In this document: piece by piece, positions 13,201-23,335 of the stretch
Numbering within the stretch: the stretch's first letter is position 1
Layout of the letters: the number at the start of each line of letters is the position of its first letter
Assembly (NCBI GenBank): GCA_918807975.1
Contig: OU964918.1
Span: 49,212,477 to 49,276,476, forward strand
Length of the DNA: 64,000 nt
Direction: 5' to 3'
From: Aplidium turbinatum
Lineage: Eukaryota > Chordata > Ascidiacea > Aplousobranchia > Polyclinidae
Notes under the pieces: model-generated
The model's input: the letters and a program-made list of their open reading frames with translations, nothing else
What the model was told of the DNA's origin: nothing
Databases searched by the model: none
Translations under genes and position numbers: made by a program

Positions 13201-13490
13201 TTATTACCAACTTATCCACAGATGTACAGTGAGTCTCCTGGAGGAGGATGATGAGGGCTTGATGCTTGGTGGCCAGGTGCTCGATGATGTTGAGCTTGCT
13301 GGCCGTGATGCCCTCGGTGTTCAGCTGCAGTACGGTGGGTCGTCGGTACTTTTCGACAGTTCGAGCACTGCCGTGCCCTGAAAAGGGCATTTCCCTACCC
13401 ACCCTGCACTGAACAGTCTCATTAGCTCTTGTTTGACAAGTTTCGTTTCGCATACGTATTTTGTATAATTTCGTATGTTACTGACGGGGG
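10290..13490 (-). mobile_element. Jockey-like non-LTR retrotransposon (LINE), single intact ORF
   Basis: The element reads right to left. Its start is near 13490, in a C-rich leader (ggtccccccc in the element's direction). One ORF fills 13453-10355, and a short 3' tail with gacgaagaagcaac runs to about 10290. The body is visibly richer in G+C than the surrounding AT-rich DNA. No separate gag-like ORF1 is found upstream, so the copy is either 5'-truncated or of an ORF2-only kind. A decayed copy of the same family lies at 14270-15120 and a 3' fragment of a related one at 44400-45000. Boundaries are approximate because no target duplication was recognised. Confidence 0.88.
10355..13453 (-). CDS. 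LINE ORF2: AP endonuclease / reverse transcriptase, 1032 codons
   Basis: It would nick target DNA and copy the element's RNA at the nick. The first ~240 residues form an exonuclease/endonuclease/phosphatase-type endonuclease (LQLNTEG, LLQETHC, YAGDFNCHHTDWGY). The reverse transcriptase spans roughly residues 470-760. It has SYRPISLLC, EQAGFRHGRSTVDQV, FVDLTAAYDTVW, NGVPQGSVLAPLLFN and the catalytic YADD at about residues 678-681. The C-terminus has a Cys/His cluster (CECGATDQTVDHVVHDC) found in several jockey/I-group elements. The frame is open throughout, which suggests a young insertion. The N-terminal 30 residues look non-conserved, so translation may really begin further in. Clade placement as jockey-like is by eye. 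Confidence 0.9.
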   Translation of the reverse strand: MRNETCQTRANETVQCRVGREMPFSGHGSARTVEKYRRPTVLQLNTEGITASKLNIIEHLATKHQALIILLQETHCTSVDKLVITNFTLAGATCSRKHGLATFVHDRLSWSLVDQSQAQSEIEWLCVDVAGYNIVNVYKPPPSRITSTAIPVFPHPSLYAGDFNCHHTDWGYNSINNDGESLAAWATNNNLALLYDPKGVPSFHSGRWNTGTNPDLAFASDDPDDRQPDRRVLEKFPRSQHRPSLITAPLLATPIPSKPVKRWNFRKADWEYYSLLTNEATQYLPSPHTIKVDEAYQDFCDAIISAAKDSIPRGRRKNYIPCWDVECDRLYRDFLRSPQGTATTNSATALLARLDSKRKKRWTEAIDSIDFTHSSRTAWSTLNNLTGRSRASRRQCPISANAIASQLVKNGVHRTRDRESDKSVLKEMTDLWKVPTPVEGNISGEFTPEEFASALQHLKPGKSPGLDHLCPELILQAAPSMRSWLKDFLSCCLRHLRIPRIWRRALVVAVPKPKKPPGDPKSYRPISLLCIPFKILERLIYARVEPIIDPQLPREQAGFRHGRSTVDQVTLMTQDIEDSFSAKKKAGAVFVDLTAAYDTVWHSGLTCKLLRLLPDRHMVHMIMELVQNRSFTLSTGSGRRSRLRRLRNGVPQGSVLAPLLFNTYIYDLPDTISRKYAYADDLALLHPAGDWQSMERNLSQDMSTISTYLQKWKLQLSKAKTVSAAFHLNNKEAKREINITTDDEHLPYCAEPTYLGVTLDRSLTYRRHLESLRKKLSARVALLRRLAGSGWGADAKTLRTATLALVHSTAEYCAPVWCRSSHTRHIDTAINDALRTVTGCLRPTPTDCLPILAGIQPAELRRKGAMISLARRALDPDHLLHSALQRLPGGQQRLKSRRPFVPAAQQLLNNVEDLGISAAHWTNYTWNMEWQNNTSRLHDFLPDVDPHPPGMSLARLAWVRLNRLRTGVGRFRSDMCRWGLAPSPGCECGATDQTVDHVVHDCPIHQPPHGTLGLKTLDDETVEWLMTSCLNI

Positions 13491-13494
13491 GGAC

Positions 13495-14265
13495 CACGTT
13501 TGTTGCTGCTTAATTATGACTCAATACTATCGGCATTTGCAATGTCTAACTGTTTTTCTGCTGTGTTTGTTCTTCGTTTGAACTATGGCGACCTCTAGTG
13601 ACAGGCCACCAGGTTGTGCGGGTGCTCAGAGTCGCTGGTAAAAGCTGCTAGTCTGTTTAAAACTAGCTCAAAGTTTGAAGTCGTACGACTTGCCTTAGAA
13701 TGGTATAAGTAAACTTACTTGCAGCAGTTAATCTAAAAAAAATTTGCCGATTGGTTGATAGATTTAACTTGTGTTGCATTCATCAAAGCAGCTAAAAGTT
13801 TCTAAAACCAAAGAAATTTGGAAAAAGCCAGAGTACACCTCCGTGATAAATAGGGTTGTAGCCTCATGTGTAAAGCGTTCAAACGTGCAATTTATTTTGA
13901 AATTATAAGTTCTGTGTGTGGGTTACAAACACTAGTGCTTTGATGAGGTGATAACCGATTTCGCGAAAACCGCGTAACTGGAAATCCTGGGAATTTTCAG
14001 GGGTTGTCGGACCTTAATCTCCAAAACTCACCCAATGGAACTGGCAACCTTGACAATGGGTAGCCTGTTGAGAGAGCTAATTGGCAAAAACATGTTTGGG
14101 GAAAATAAATATTTCCGCAGAAAAAATTTACTGGTAATGTGCAAAAAATGTTTCTTCTAGGCTAGGCTATATTTATCGGAGTAGATTTTTTCTGGAAACA
14201 TATTTACCTGGAGATTAGATGTGCCATTTTCTTGCAAGATAGTTGAACATCCCATTGGAAGATCA
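13495..14265. other. Unassigned intergenic sequence
   Basis: No ORF of note, no tandem repeats and no recognisable element ends. It separates the intact LINE from its decayed + strand relative. Confidence 0.5.
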
Positions 14266-14269
14266 ACAC

Positions 14270-15120
14270 ATCCGGCCAGGAGAGCATTTCTAACTCCTTC
14301 TCACGGAGCGTATTCAATGCGCCCTCAAGCACCTAAAACTTAGGAAGGCTCCAGGTCCAGATAGAATAGGCTAAGTCCAAAACTTAGGCTATTACGCACG
14401 CTGGTTACACTAAAAGGTCTTGGTTACGCTATTTCCTGTCGTCCTGCTTGCACCGCCTCAAGATTCCAAAAGCATGGAGAAAATCCTTGGTCGTCGCGAT
14501 CCCTAAGCCGAATATACCACTAGCTAGACGATGCAAAATCCTAGCTTTGCATCCCACTCAAGATCCTTGAGAGACTGATTTATGCTCGTGTCGAATCAAT
14601 AATTGACCCATTTCTTCCCAAAGAACAAGCTGGATTCCGACACGGGAGGTCAACCGTAGATCAAGTCACAATATTAACTCAAGACATTGAGAAGAGTTTT
14701 TCAGCAAAAAAGAAAGCGGGTGCTATGTTTGTTGATCTAACTGCAGCCTATGACACCGTGGTCTAGTAGCCTAGTCTACAAGCTACTCCCTGATAGACAC
14801 ATGGTCAAAATGATCATAAAGCTTGTCCACAACAGCAGTTTCACACTTACCAACGGAAATCCTTGTAGACTGCGGCGTCTCAAAAACGGTGTCCCACAGG
14901 GATCAGTCTTGGCAGTTGGCACCTTTTCTTTTCAACGTCTACATAGGCCTACTGTCTACCTACAACATCTGACAAATATGCATACGCTGATGACTTGGCC
15001 ATCTTGCATTCTGCGAAAGATTGGCAATCATTGGAAACGACGTTGAGCAAAAACATGATCCATATCAGGATACCTCTATTAATGGAAACTGAAACTCAGC
15101 GAAAGTAAAACGATGCCCCC
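14270..15120 (+). mobile_element. Decayed internal fragment of the same LINE family
   Basis: Broken frames match the intact LINE protein in order. A piece like the FLSCCLRHLRIPRIW region lies at about 14440-14480. LERLIYARVESIIDP and EQAGFRHGRSTVDQ lie at 14570-14660. DLTAAYDTV ends near 14762, then LLPDRHMV and NGVPQGSVLA appear at 14780-14915. Several frame changes and small insertions interrupt it, and the endonuclease and both element ends are missing. It is in opposite orientation to the intact copy and clearly older. Confidence 0.85.
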
Positions 15121-15185
15121 CTGGTAGCCTATGGAACTGCTCCGGCCGACTTAGGTTAGGCTAAGCCAGGGCAACTTTAGATTTG

Positions 15186-15487
15186 GAAGTTAGCGCGTCA
15201 CTTCTGGAACGAAGAAGCTTCAAGATCAAGCGGCGCTGGTTCGACTCTCGGGGTGTGCGCTTGAGCAACGCACGTTAAGGACTGCTCTCCATTCAGCGGC
15301 ATCTAATGGATGGAATAGTTTCCCGGCAACAAGACTTCAACAATCGGAAACTTCACTCTGTCAATCTCGGTGACCGGGCCTTCGTCAGTGATTCAAAGCC
15401 TCTACAAGTATGCGAAACTGCCAGGATTAAGCTCTGCAAGAAGCTTTCCCAGTACGAGGATAAAAATTCAATCAATCAATCAGTGTT
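15186..15487 (+). repeat. tRNA-derived SINE, copy 1
   Basis: The head carries a B-box-like ggttcgactctcgggg at about 15237. The body is shared with the copies at 15793, 42200 and 55140 (actgctctccattcagcggc; tcaatctcggtgaccgg; tctacaagtatgcgaaactg). The tail ends in repeated caat units (aatcaatcaatcag). The A-box half is decayed in this copy. It sits just past the LINE fragment. Confidence 0.8.
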
Positions 15488-15792
15488 AAAATTAATTTGG
15501 TGGTTTCTGGCAACACTGATGATTCAGCTGCATTGCCAAAACTAGTGTTGCCAAATAAAAAAATTGTTTTCAGCGCCTTTAGAATGAGTTGAGAAGCCTG
15601 CCACCAAAATAGCAAACCCTCTTTTTTGCGTTTTAGAGTGCATTCCAATTGGTAAAAAAATACTTCGAGAGTAAGTGAAGAATTTTTTTTAAAGGTCACG
15701 CTTAACTTGATATGACTGGTAAATTGACGTCAAAAGATTGAGGTTAGTGGAAAATTGCTGATTACAAGTGGTTTTGTTTAGTGAATTTGTGC

Positions 15793-16057
15793 GGACCGAT
15801 AGCTCAGTTAGTTAGGCGCTTGACTTTATGAACTAGAAAACTGAAAGATCAAGCGGTGCTAGTTCGACTCGGGGTGTGTGCTTTTGCAAGGGAACAACGT
15901 ATTTGAAGGACTGCTCTTTAATATTTCACAACAACAATCAGAAAATTTTCTTTGTCAATCTCGGCAACTAGGCGTCAGTAGTCCAAAGCCCTTGCAAGTA
16001 TGCAAAACTGCCATAATAAGCTTTCTCAGTCTGAGGATAAAGATTTCCACGATCAAT
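15793..16057 (+). repeat. tRNA-derived SINE, copy 2 (best-preserved head)
   Basis: Starts gaccgatagctcagttagtt, an A-box region like a tRNA 5' half, followed by a B-box-like agttcgactcgggg. The body matches copy 1 (ggactgctctttaat; gtcaatctcggcaac; gcaagtatgcaaaactgcc). No cloverleaf 3' acceptor stem follows, so it is a SINE and not a tRNA gene. Confidence 0.8.
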
Positions 16058-16431
16058 TTGGATGGGGAGAGACAAAGACATTCGTTTGCGTCTGGCAACA
16101 CTGACACAAACAGCAACCACAAATGACTGAGGAGTCTTCAGTCACTTCAGTCCAGCTCCTTTTAGCCTTGCAAGTGCAATAACTTGACTTTTAGTTTTTA
16201 TAGGCTCAGATCAGATGCAACTCGAATAGAAAGCTTATATATGTCAAGTGATTAGTATATATATTGTATAAGTGTATGCAGCTAGATATCTGCTTTAACT
16301 TGTGTGTGTCCAAAATGTTCTGAATTTCTTGCACTCAAATTAGAATTTTGGCATATCAAAAGCCTGTGTTCAGTTTTAAACAGTGCCAAAAGAAAAACTA
16401 TTCCTTGTCGAACCGTTACTCCATTGGTGCG

Positions 16432-18912
16432 ATGGAAAGGCAGCCTCCATCATCTATAAGTCATACAGCAAGCAATTCTTCAAGTGATGATGCTGACACA
16501 ACTACCGGTACTTGCTTACAAATCAAAGCGAAACCAGAATTAACTTCAAACCACTCTGGTACTGTCAGTAGTCAATCAATTGTTGATGATTTAACTGCAC
16601 ATGGAAAAGTCATATTGCAAGGAAAAAATGTGTCATTTCTTGCTACTGATTTCATTGAGCAATTGAAAATAGGTAAGTTTGATATTTTTGTTTTTTAAAG
16701 AAATGAACTTTCATCAGAAAGCTATGGTACCGGTAGTTGATTGAACAGCGATATTGCAGAAAATCAAATTTAGCTCTTTTCCAATAACTTGGGGTGTACA
16801 ATGCATTTGAATTTGTATGTGTACATTTGATATGCATATTGTTGAGGTGCAACCTAATTCGTACCATGAACAATTCGTACCGCCAGTTCGTACCTTGAAA
16901 AGATCGAGAGAAAAAATTTAAAAAAGCCAAAGTTGCTGATCGCAGTTTCGGCAAACATTTTAAAAAGGCTAGGGTATCGGAGTATTGGTTAGGTATCCCC
17001 TATCGGTATCCGCAAACAAACAAACTGAAAAGATCGAGAGAAAAAATAGAACATTGCTGATCGCAGTTTCCGTTTTTCCGCAGTTTCCGCAAACATTTTA
17101 AAATTTCCGATAAAGATCCTAAGAGTTTGCCGAAGTCGCTGATCGCAGTTTCCACAAACATTTTTAAATTTCTGGTAATGACCTTAAGAGTTTGCCGAAG
17201 TCGCTGATTGCACTTTCTGCAAAACATTTTAAAAAGGTTAGAGTTGATCGGAGTTTTCGCAAACATTTTTAAAGGGTTAGGGGTTAGGGTTGATCGGAGT
17301 TTCCGTAAACATTTTAAAATTTCTGGTAATGATCCTAAGAGTTTTTGTTTGTTTGCGGAAAATTTTAAAATGTTTGCGGAAACTGCAATCAGCGAGTTCG
17401 GCTCTTTTTAATTTTTTCTTAAGATCTTTTCATGGTACGAATTAGGTTGCATCCATATTGTTGCAGGTGCCACTTCAGGTGCCCATTCTTCTTCAGCAAG
17501 ATCAAGTTTTTCATCCAGGCATCGGAGTGGATCAGATATTCCTGAAATAAATCCTGGTTTAATTAATAAATTGGAACAAGATTGCGTTGCATTAACTAAA
17601 AGTGTAGATGACGTGTTGTCTGAATTGACATCTCGTCTACATAAAGTAAGTATCTAAGCAGTAGCCTATGATGTGCATAAAACATAATATACTAAAACTA
17701 AAACAAATCATTATTGTTACCACAGAGTTGTCTAAGATCATCTAACCTGTTTTTAAACGTATAAATTGGATACTTAACTGTGGTGTTATGCTAGCTAGTA
17801 GCTTTCTTTGCTTTGAATAGTATAGGCTATTGCATAACCATACTTTGCAAAGTTTTGTCTTTAGTTTTCTGGCTTAGGTTTTCTACGCTTTTCAACTAAG
17901 GGTATTTGTTAATTTTAAGCCATATGCATATAATAATGCCTTCTTGTATTTTTTTTACTTTCGTAAAACGTCTATTCTAAACTATTAAAAAAAATCAATA
18001 TACTTTTGTCTAAATAAAGCTTGTTTGCTTATATCTTATATCTGTATATCCATCTAGCTTGTGCAACATCATAAAATTTCATCAATAACTTTGGGTTGAA
18101 GATGTATGACATGGCAACATTGCACTTTTAAGAATTTGAAGTTATTTTAGTTTTAGCTCTCTTTTTCTGCAAACTCTATTTTCAATTTAACCAAATACCA
18201 GCTGTAACAAAAAATATCATCTCACAGTTTAAAAAAAAATAAAAGTGGCATGCTGATTTTCTACTGAGAGTTTTTAGATTTTGCTTATTTTTTTGACGTT
18301 TTTCATTCTTAGATCTCAGCTATATCAGTGGCTAACACACAGGCCTGTAGTGAGCATATATCTGAACTTGGTTCTAATACTGATAATGCAGTGCACACAA
18401 TGTACTCATTACTTGCCCACATGGAAGAACTTGATGAAGCTGTGAAACCGATTTATTCTCTTGCTGTGAAAATGTATAGTATTTTTTATTTTTGTATTTA
18501 TAACTTTTGAAAATAAACTTTTTAGTACTATAGTTTTTGTAAACAATTCTTGCTAGGATGAGCCATTGAACAATGAACATGGCTCCACTTATAATATTTA
18601 AGGAATTGATACTTTTCAATGTTTTTGGTAAGCTATAACATCACAGCTTCACAGACATCGCATTCAAATTGTGCTGCCTTTACAGTTACAACACCACACC
18701 AACTTCATTAAATTTCTTATAACTTTGCAAAAAAAAAAACTTTTATTGAGCATCATATTTTTAGCATACATTTTCCTTTGCATAGCACAAGAAATTAAAG
18801 TTTATATATTTGTCAAAATATACCATACAATTAGATTCATTCATATTCTACTATTCTTTGCAGTTCTTCCCTCAAAGACATTGTTGTGATGTTGGAGAAT
18901 TACATACATTGA
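16432..18912 (+). CDS. BORCS6: BORCS6 (lyspersin)-like BORC subunit, 4 exons, 209 aa
   Basis: BORC is a lysosome-surface complex that recruits Arl8 and couples lysosomes to kinesin. Exons: 16432-16672, 17467-17645, 18313-18473 and 18864-18912 (TGA at 18910), with matching phases throughout. The N-terminal 100 residues are Ser/Thr-rich and probably disordered. The conserved part is helical. It starts at INKLEQDCVALTKSVDDVL and runs through the third exon (ISAISVANTQAC, NAVHTMYSLLAHMEELDEAV, PIYSLAVK) to the short last exon (SLKDIVVMLENYI). The MYxLLAxxEELxxAxxPxxxLA phrase and the final LKDI..LE helix fit BORCS6 as I recall it. The protein is shorter than the human one because of a shorter N-terminus. 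An in-frame codon upstream (16348) is TTG, so ATG 16432 is chosen. A MITE occupies most of intron 1. Assignment is good but not certain; another BORC/BLOC-1-type coiled-coil subunit is the alternative. Confidence 0.75.
16845..17453. mobile_element. 609-bp MITE in BORCS6 intron 1, next to the splice acceptor
   Basis: Inverted ends read gcaacctaattcgtaccatga inward from both sides (16849 and 17450). The target duplication catattgttg is at 16835-16844 and 17454-17463. The inside is built of imperfect ~70-bp repeats (gctgatcgcagtttccgcaa, acattttaaaatttc, gatcctaagagtttgcc), partly inverted near the right end. A 9-10 bp duplication suggests a MULE-like source, but no transposase is present. The BORCS6 exon begins at 17467, only three bases after the right-hand duplication. 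Confidence 0.85.
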
Positions 18913-21338
18913 ACTGTTGTTATTTCTATACTGCAATGGAATGAAAAAGTATAAGTAGGCCTATTGACTATTGATATCAGAAAGTTGTTGGCTTTTTAAC
19001 TAGCAGTTGTATATCCACTAAAATATGGTGCATCAAAGTGCAAGAAAGTGATAGGAACTATTTTATTTTTTTCACTTTGTGACTGAGCGAATAATATTTA
19101 GTTGTGAGTTTGTATTGTAGCATCTACAGAGTATTCACTATTCATGACATCATTTGTTACTGTACAATATTATATATCTATCAAGATGTATAATAAACAA
19201 TTATACATTCATTTGTCATTACACTAGGACGTGAAGCACTGTGGAGCATTAAAACAAAATTTAGGTTTGTTTCGAAGCATTGTCATGTCCTTCAACATCA
19301 CTCATTCAGCTATGCACTATTGTATTGGTTGTAGAGTTTAGTTAAAGTGCAGAGTACCTGAATTTTAAAACTTTTTGAATTACTACTTTGGTGCATAACA
19401 AGCTGTGTTGCTGGCTTTGATTGAGATTCCAGTGCGTTTTTTTCGGATTCTCTTTAGGTTGTGCTTATATTCTAAAGTTGAGTTCATGCTATGCTTCATC
19501 ATGTATAAAAGATCTCATTATGTAGTTTTCAAGACCGTTTGTATATATGCGTTTTGTTTAAAATGTTTTCCAACTTTCTTTACATTTTGAGAAACTAGTT
19601 TCAAGTATATAATGGTTGGAGAGACAATGCTAGTTCTGAACAGTACATATGTTCAATACTTTGTCTTCGAGCTTGTAGCAAGTTTATCGTTATGGAATTG
19701 ATGTATAATAATTAAGGTTATAAACTGATTTGTGTTTAAAGGACTAAATTGTTTGTTTTTTTGAACTGCACTATAGTTGATTCACAAGTAATCAAGTAAT
19801 GTGTCGCTGATGCAGTGGAGTCGCTGATCAGATTGCAGTCCTCCACATCACTCTATCAGCAACATCTTCCTCCTTCACTCCCACTATTTCCTTATATTCT
19901 GTCACACAATCTATCTTCTCTTCCGTGTTCCTCGCATTCTTTTACCAACCTCCAATTGTCTTGTTTTTGCCACATAATCTTCGTCTCTCCATAGGACGTA
20001 ACCCAATCATTTAAGGCATGTCTCTTTTATCTCAGACTTGCATTGGTTCTCTGATGATTTCATTTTTTATTCTGTCCTGCTTTGTCAACCCCAGAGACCA
20101 TTGCAACATTTTCATTTCTGCTACTTGATTTTTCTGTTCCTGTGTTTTTATCAGGGCTACCATCTGCATCCCAAAACATTGCTGGTCTTATCATTGTTTT
20201 GTAAAGTTTCCCGTTCGGCTTTACTAGCACCTTTCTGTCACACATGACTCAGCGTTATTGCCAATTGCATATTCGACTTTGTTTCGTTCATATAATCTTT
20301 ACATTAGGTTATTGAAAAGTTTCAATGTCTATCATCGTGGTCGTTATTGTTACAAAGTTCTAGAATCAATATTTTGTCTCTGCATATCTTGTGCTCAAAT
20401 GCTGTATAAATGGGATTACCGTTTGTCCAAATCTGGTTATCCAATACGTTGCTGAACACAAACTGAAAAGTAACTTTCTACTCCACAGTCCACATGATAA
20501 TGCATTATATACTTGTTTTGCTGCATAATTTTATTATATATGTGTTTCTTATTATCATCAACAAACATTGTGTAGTGTTGTACGTTGCTTTTTTTGTTGT
20601 GTTGTGCTTACGTTTTTGTTTTTTTATTATTTAAATAATATATGTATGGTTATTGGTTATTTTGCATTTAATGCGTTGCAATGTTTGGAAATGTTAAACT
20701 TTAGGTGCAACTTTTTGGCAAACTATTCTAAAGTTAACTTTTTGAAAACAAGTATCTTGACACCACGATACAAAAATCTTGTTTTTTTTTCATTTGGAAG
20801 CTTTGCATCTGTGGTCAAATGATACTGTGACGCAGCAGTTCATCGAACAACAGATCACCAAGAATGATTCATGGCAAGGCAATCTTGACAATGCTTTAAG
20901 TTGACATTCAATGTTTTGTCACAACTTTCAGACCTTTAACCTCCTCATTTATATTCAACTGATTCAGATGGCTGTCACAAGCTTTTCATATGTTTTTTAA
21001 GCCATTTGTTGAAGTAATAGTGTACATTTTCTTGATTTTTATTATATGGTACTACAATCGTCATTATTTAGGTTGGATTGCTGATTTAAAAAAAAAATTG
21101 TAATAGGCCTAAGTAGTTTCAACTTTTCTTTTATGTCAAAGGTCATGCAAGCGTTGTAATAAACAATAACAAACTGAGTTAGCTCGAGAAACAATGTTTC
21201 CAGTAGCCTACCTAATGTCAAAAACACAAGTGGACGGTTGAACTGTTTGTGAGATTTCATTGTCGTCACCACTGATTTATCGCACATAACCTGAAAATCC
21301 TCCTTGCTGTCTGGTCAAAATCACTATGTCACTCGGAG
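18913..21338. other. Intergenic stretch between BORCS6 and the first 9-bp-TSD MITE
   Basis: Very AT-rich. It includes the BORCS6 3' UTR (position of poly(A) addition unclear) and a relic reverse transcriptase at 19790-20250. Otherwise it holds only short chance ORFs. Confidence 0.6.
19790..20250 (-). mobile_element. Relic of a LINE reverse-transcriptase C-terminus
   Basis: Read right to left, broken frames show CDRKV, then LYKTMIRPAM, then DKAGQNKK-like and later EEDVADRVMWR residues. These follow the order of the better-kept fragment at 31955-32704 (VYRSCVRPAMLYG ... EEDARDRVKWRKGI). Many substitutions and stops are present and no ends are found, so it is an old fragment. Confidence 0.65.
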
Positions 21339-21528
21339 CGAGATGGCCCGTTTCGGTGAGTCCGATTCGGTGAGTCCGATCCCTTATAGGGGGATTTTTT
21401 CAATTTTTTTTTTAAATTATCGGGTACCGTGGCCTAATTGTCATTGCCGCTTTAAGGTTAGGGATTAAGGGTTAGGGGTTAGAGGTTAGGAACTCACCGA
21501 ATCGGACTCACCGAATAGTAGCAGACCC
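21339..21528. mobile_element. 9-bp-TSD (MULE-like) MITE, copy 1
   Basis: Flanked by cactcggag on both sides (21330-21338 and 21529-21537). The ends are inverted around cggtgagtccgattcggtga, and the middle has degenerate ggggttagagg/ttaggg-like repeats. Related copies are at 24466-26588 and 28510-28670, each with its own 9-base duplication, which is typical of Mutator-like elements. Confidence 0.85.
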
Positions 21529-21770
21529 CACTCGGAGTCACCACTTGCTCCAACGGAGTTTCGTACTATATAATAATTATGAAACTATAAAGATATATAG
21601 TTTTTTTATTTATCAAAAATTTTGTTTGAACTTTATGCAAATCAGCCTTGCTTTTGATTGGAAAGTAGTGATTTACTTACAGTTATATATATATATTTAT
21701 CGTAATTTGATTTTTCTTTTTCAGATTGTTACACTCTAAGACATCGTACTGTAGTTGTTAATAAACCAAA

Positions 21771-22970
21771 ATGTCTGGTTCTTTACCTGATGAATCTACA
21801 AATGTAAAATGGATGTATGAAGGAAAGGACTCTTCTATTGACAGGGAAGCTTATCTTTTAGGGAAACGCATCACCAAAGTTGAAGAGGAAAAAGGAGATT
21901 TTATAGTGGAAAAGAAAACAAACGAAAACCTAAGTGTTTCAGTGCTTGAAAAGCTCGATTATGAGAGCAAAGTCAGAGAAGATCCACTTTTTGCAATTCG
22001 AAATAAAGAAAGTGAGAAGCGACGTGAACTATTAAGCAATCCAATCAAGCGAAAGCATCTGCAAACTACATTAAAGAATGCACTTCTCAAAGATCTTGGA
22101 TCAGGGAGCAAGCATAAGAAAAAACGCCGTTCTTCATCTGAAGGTCATCATAGAAAACACAGAAAAAGGCGTTCTTCTTCATCTAGCACATCGGATAGTT
22201 CCCTATCATCAGCAGAAGATGTACAAAGTTCCAAATCTAAAAAAATTCTCAAAAGTGCTAACAAAGACAAAAATCTTCATGCAGCACTGAAGAAAGCTTT
22301 GGAAAAAGATTTAAAGAAAAGCAATCGTGCCATTTCGTCATCTTCTGAAAGTGATGCAGAAACAAGGCATAAAAACAAAAAATCAAAAAAGCACAAAAAA
22401 AGGGTTGACAATGATCAACAAAGACTAAGGGAGTACTCTCCACCAAAACACTCTAAGAAGAAGAGTAGGCATGATAGGTCATATACGAAAATGGATGAGT
22501 CATCCGAACATACTAAGACTATAAAACAAGAATCAGCAAGACATGACAAGCCTAAGAAAGATGGTTATGGACTTATTGTAATGGGGTCTCATCATTCTAA
22601 GCCAACATCTAGAAGACAAAGAAGTCCCACTCCACCTCCTGTAAAAGAAAGATATTCTCGTAAAGAGAAGTCAGGATTCACTAAAAAGCTGAGTAAGGAA
22701 GATTTAGAAAGAAAACGCAAGGAAATGATGGAAAATGCGGACTGGAGAGATGAACAGCGTAAGAAGAACGTGACTCATTACAACAAGAAAGAAGAGCTGG
22801 AAGTCAAGAAGGAAGCTCATATACGCAACCTTCATGATGATCAATTAAAGAAGCATGGAAAGGTTAAAACGTTCCTCCATGACATGAAGCTAAAACAAGT
22901 CTCTCATGGATCTTTGGAAGATACTGTGAAGAGGAAGAGACATAGAATGGAGAGGGCTTCTAACGACTGA
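21771..22970 (+). CDS. CWC25: CWC25-like spliceosome factor, single exon, 399 aa, lacking the N-terminal domain
   Basis: CWC25 acts in the first catalytic step of pre-mRNA splicing. The protein shows the family's later blocks in order: KWMYEG...REAYLLGK at residues 11-32, REDPLFAIRNKE near 66-77, a long Lys/Ser-rich basic middle (KKKRRSSS, RKHRKRRSSSSS), GYGLIV, then GFTKKLSKEDLERKRKEMMENA and a charged C-terminus with SLEDTVKRKRHR. The usual start, with the conserved SWHPQT motif and a charged helix, is absent. A stop (TAA at 21762-21764) lies in frame three codons upstream of this ATG. A plausible acceptor (ctttttcag at 21724) precedes the 5' leader, so an upstream non-coding or trans-spliced leader exon is possible. 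AATAAA follows at 23038. No poly(A) tract or flanking duplication marks it as a retrocopy. Identity is secure; completeness is doubtful. Confidence 0.92.
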   Translation: MSGSLPDESTNVKWMYEGKDSSIDREAYLLGKRITKVEEEKGDFIVEKKTNENLSVSVLEKLDYESKVREDPLFAIRNKESEKRRELLSNPIKRKHLQTTLKNALLKDLGSGSKHKKKRRSSSEGHHRKHRKRRSSSSSTSDSSLSSAEDVQSSKSKKILKSANKDKNLHAALKKALEKDLKKSNRAISSSSESDAETRHKNKKSKKHKKRVDNDQQRLREYSPPKHSKKKSRHDRSYTKMDESSEHTKTIKQESARHDKPKKDGYGLIVMGSHHSKPTSRRQRSPTPPPVKERYSRKEKSGFTKKLSKEDLERKRKEMMENADWRDEQRKKNVTHYNKKEELEVKKEAHIRNLHDDQLKKHGKVKTFLHDMKLKQVSHGSLEDTVKRKRHRMERASND

Positions 22971-23037
22971 ATTGATTAAAAAGTCTAACAGCTCATCTTG
23001 TGAGAGATTGCAATCAAACGATTGATCACTCAACTTG

Positions 23038-23043
23038 AATAAA
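23038..23043 (+). terminator. Poly(A) signal AATAAA for CWC25
   Basis: A canonical hexamer lies 68 bases after the CWC25 stop codon. It is the first one downstream on this strand and the most likely 3'-end signal. Confidence 0.6.
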
Positions 23044-23335
23044 ACAGAGAGAGACACATGCTTTTGTGGCAAAGATAGTGAACTGATGACAGGCTTGTCG
23101 TGTTGTTGATCTGACTTCTTGCAGCTGGGTGTGTCAATATATCCAACGCCCTCCAGAGATGACATTGCGGTCGTTATTTTCACACCTATCACTTCGGTTA
23201 TCTAAAATATAACGTGAAAATATATGAGCATGAAAAGGATTGCAACAGTAGAGTACCTACTATTGATCAACATAGCGGACCAAGAAGTGTGTGGTGGTCG
23301 GTCCTACTGCAGTCATTTACATTCATTTCTAGTCG

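Noticed and set aside
10369-13381. Several + strand ORFs of 60-130 codons
   Set aside because: They are reverse-strand shadows of the GC-rich LINE ORF.
15793-15870. tRNA-like sequence with A- and B-box motifs
   Set aside because: No acceptor-stem complement follows, and the sequence continues into a body shared with three other loci; it is the head of a SINE.
21400-21500. Possible telomeric or interstitial telomere array (ggttagg repeats)
   Set aside because: The stretch is short, degenerate, and shared by three dispersed MITE copies with their own target duplications.
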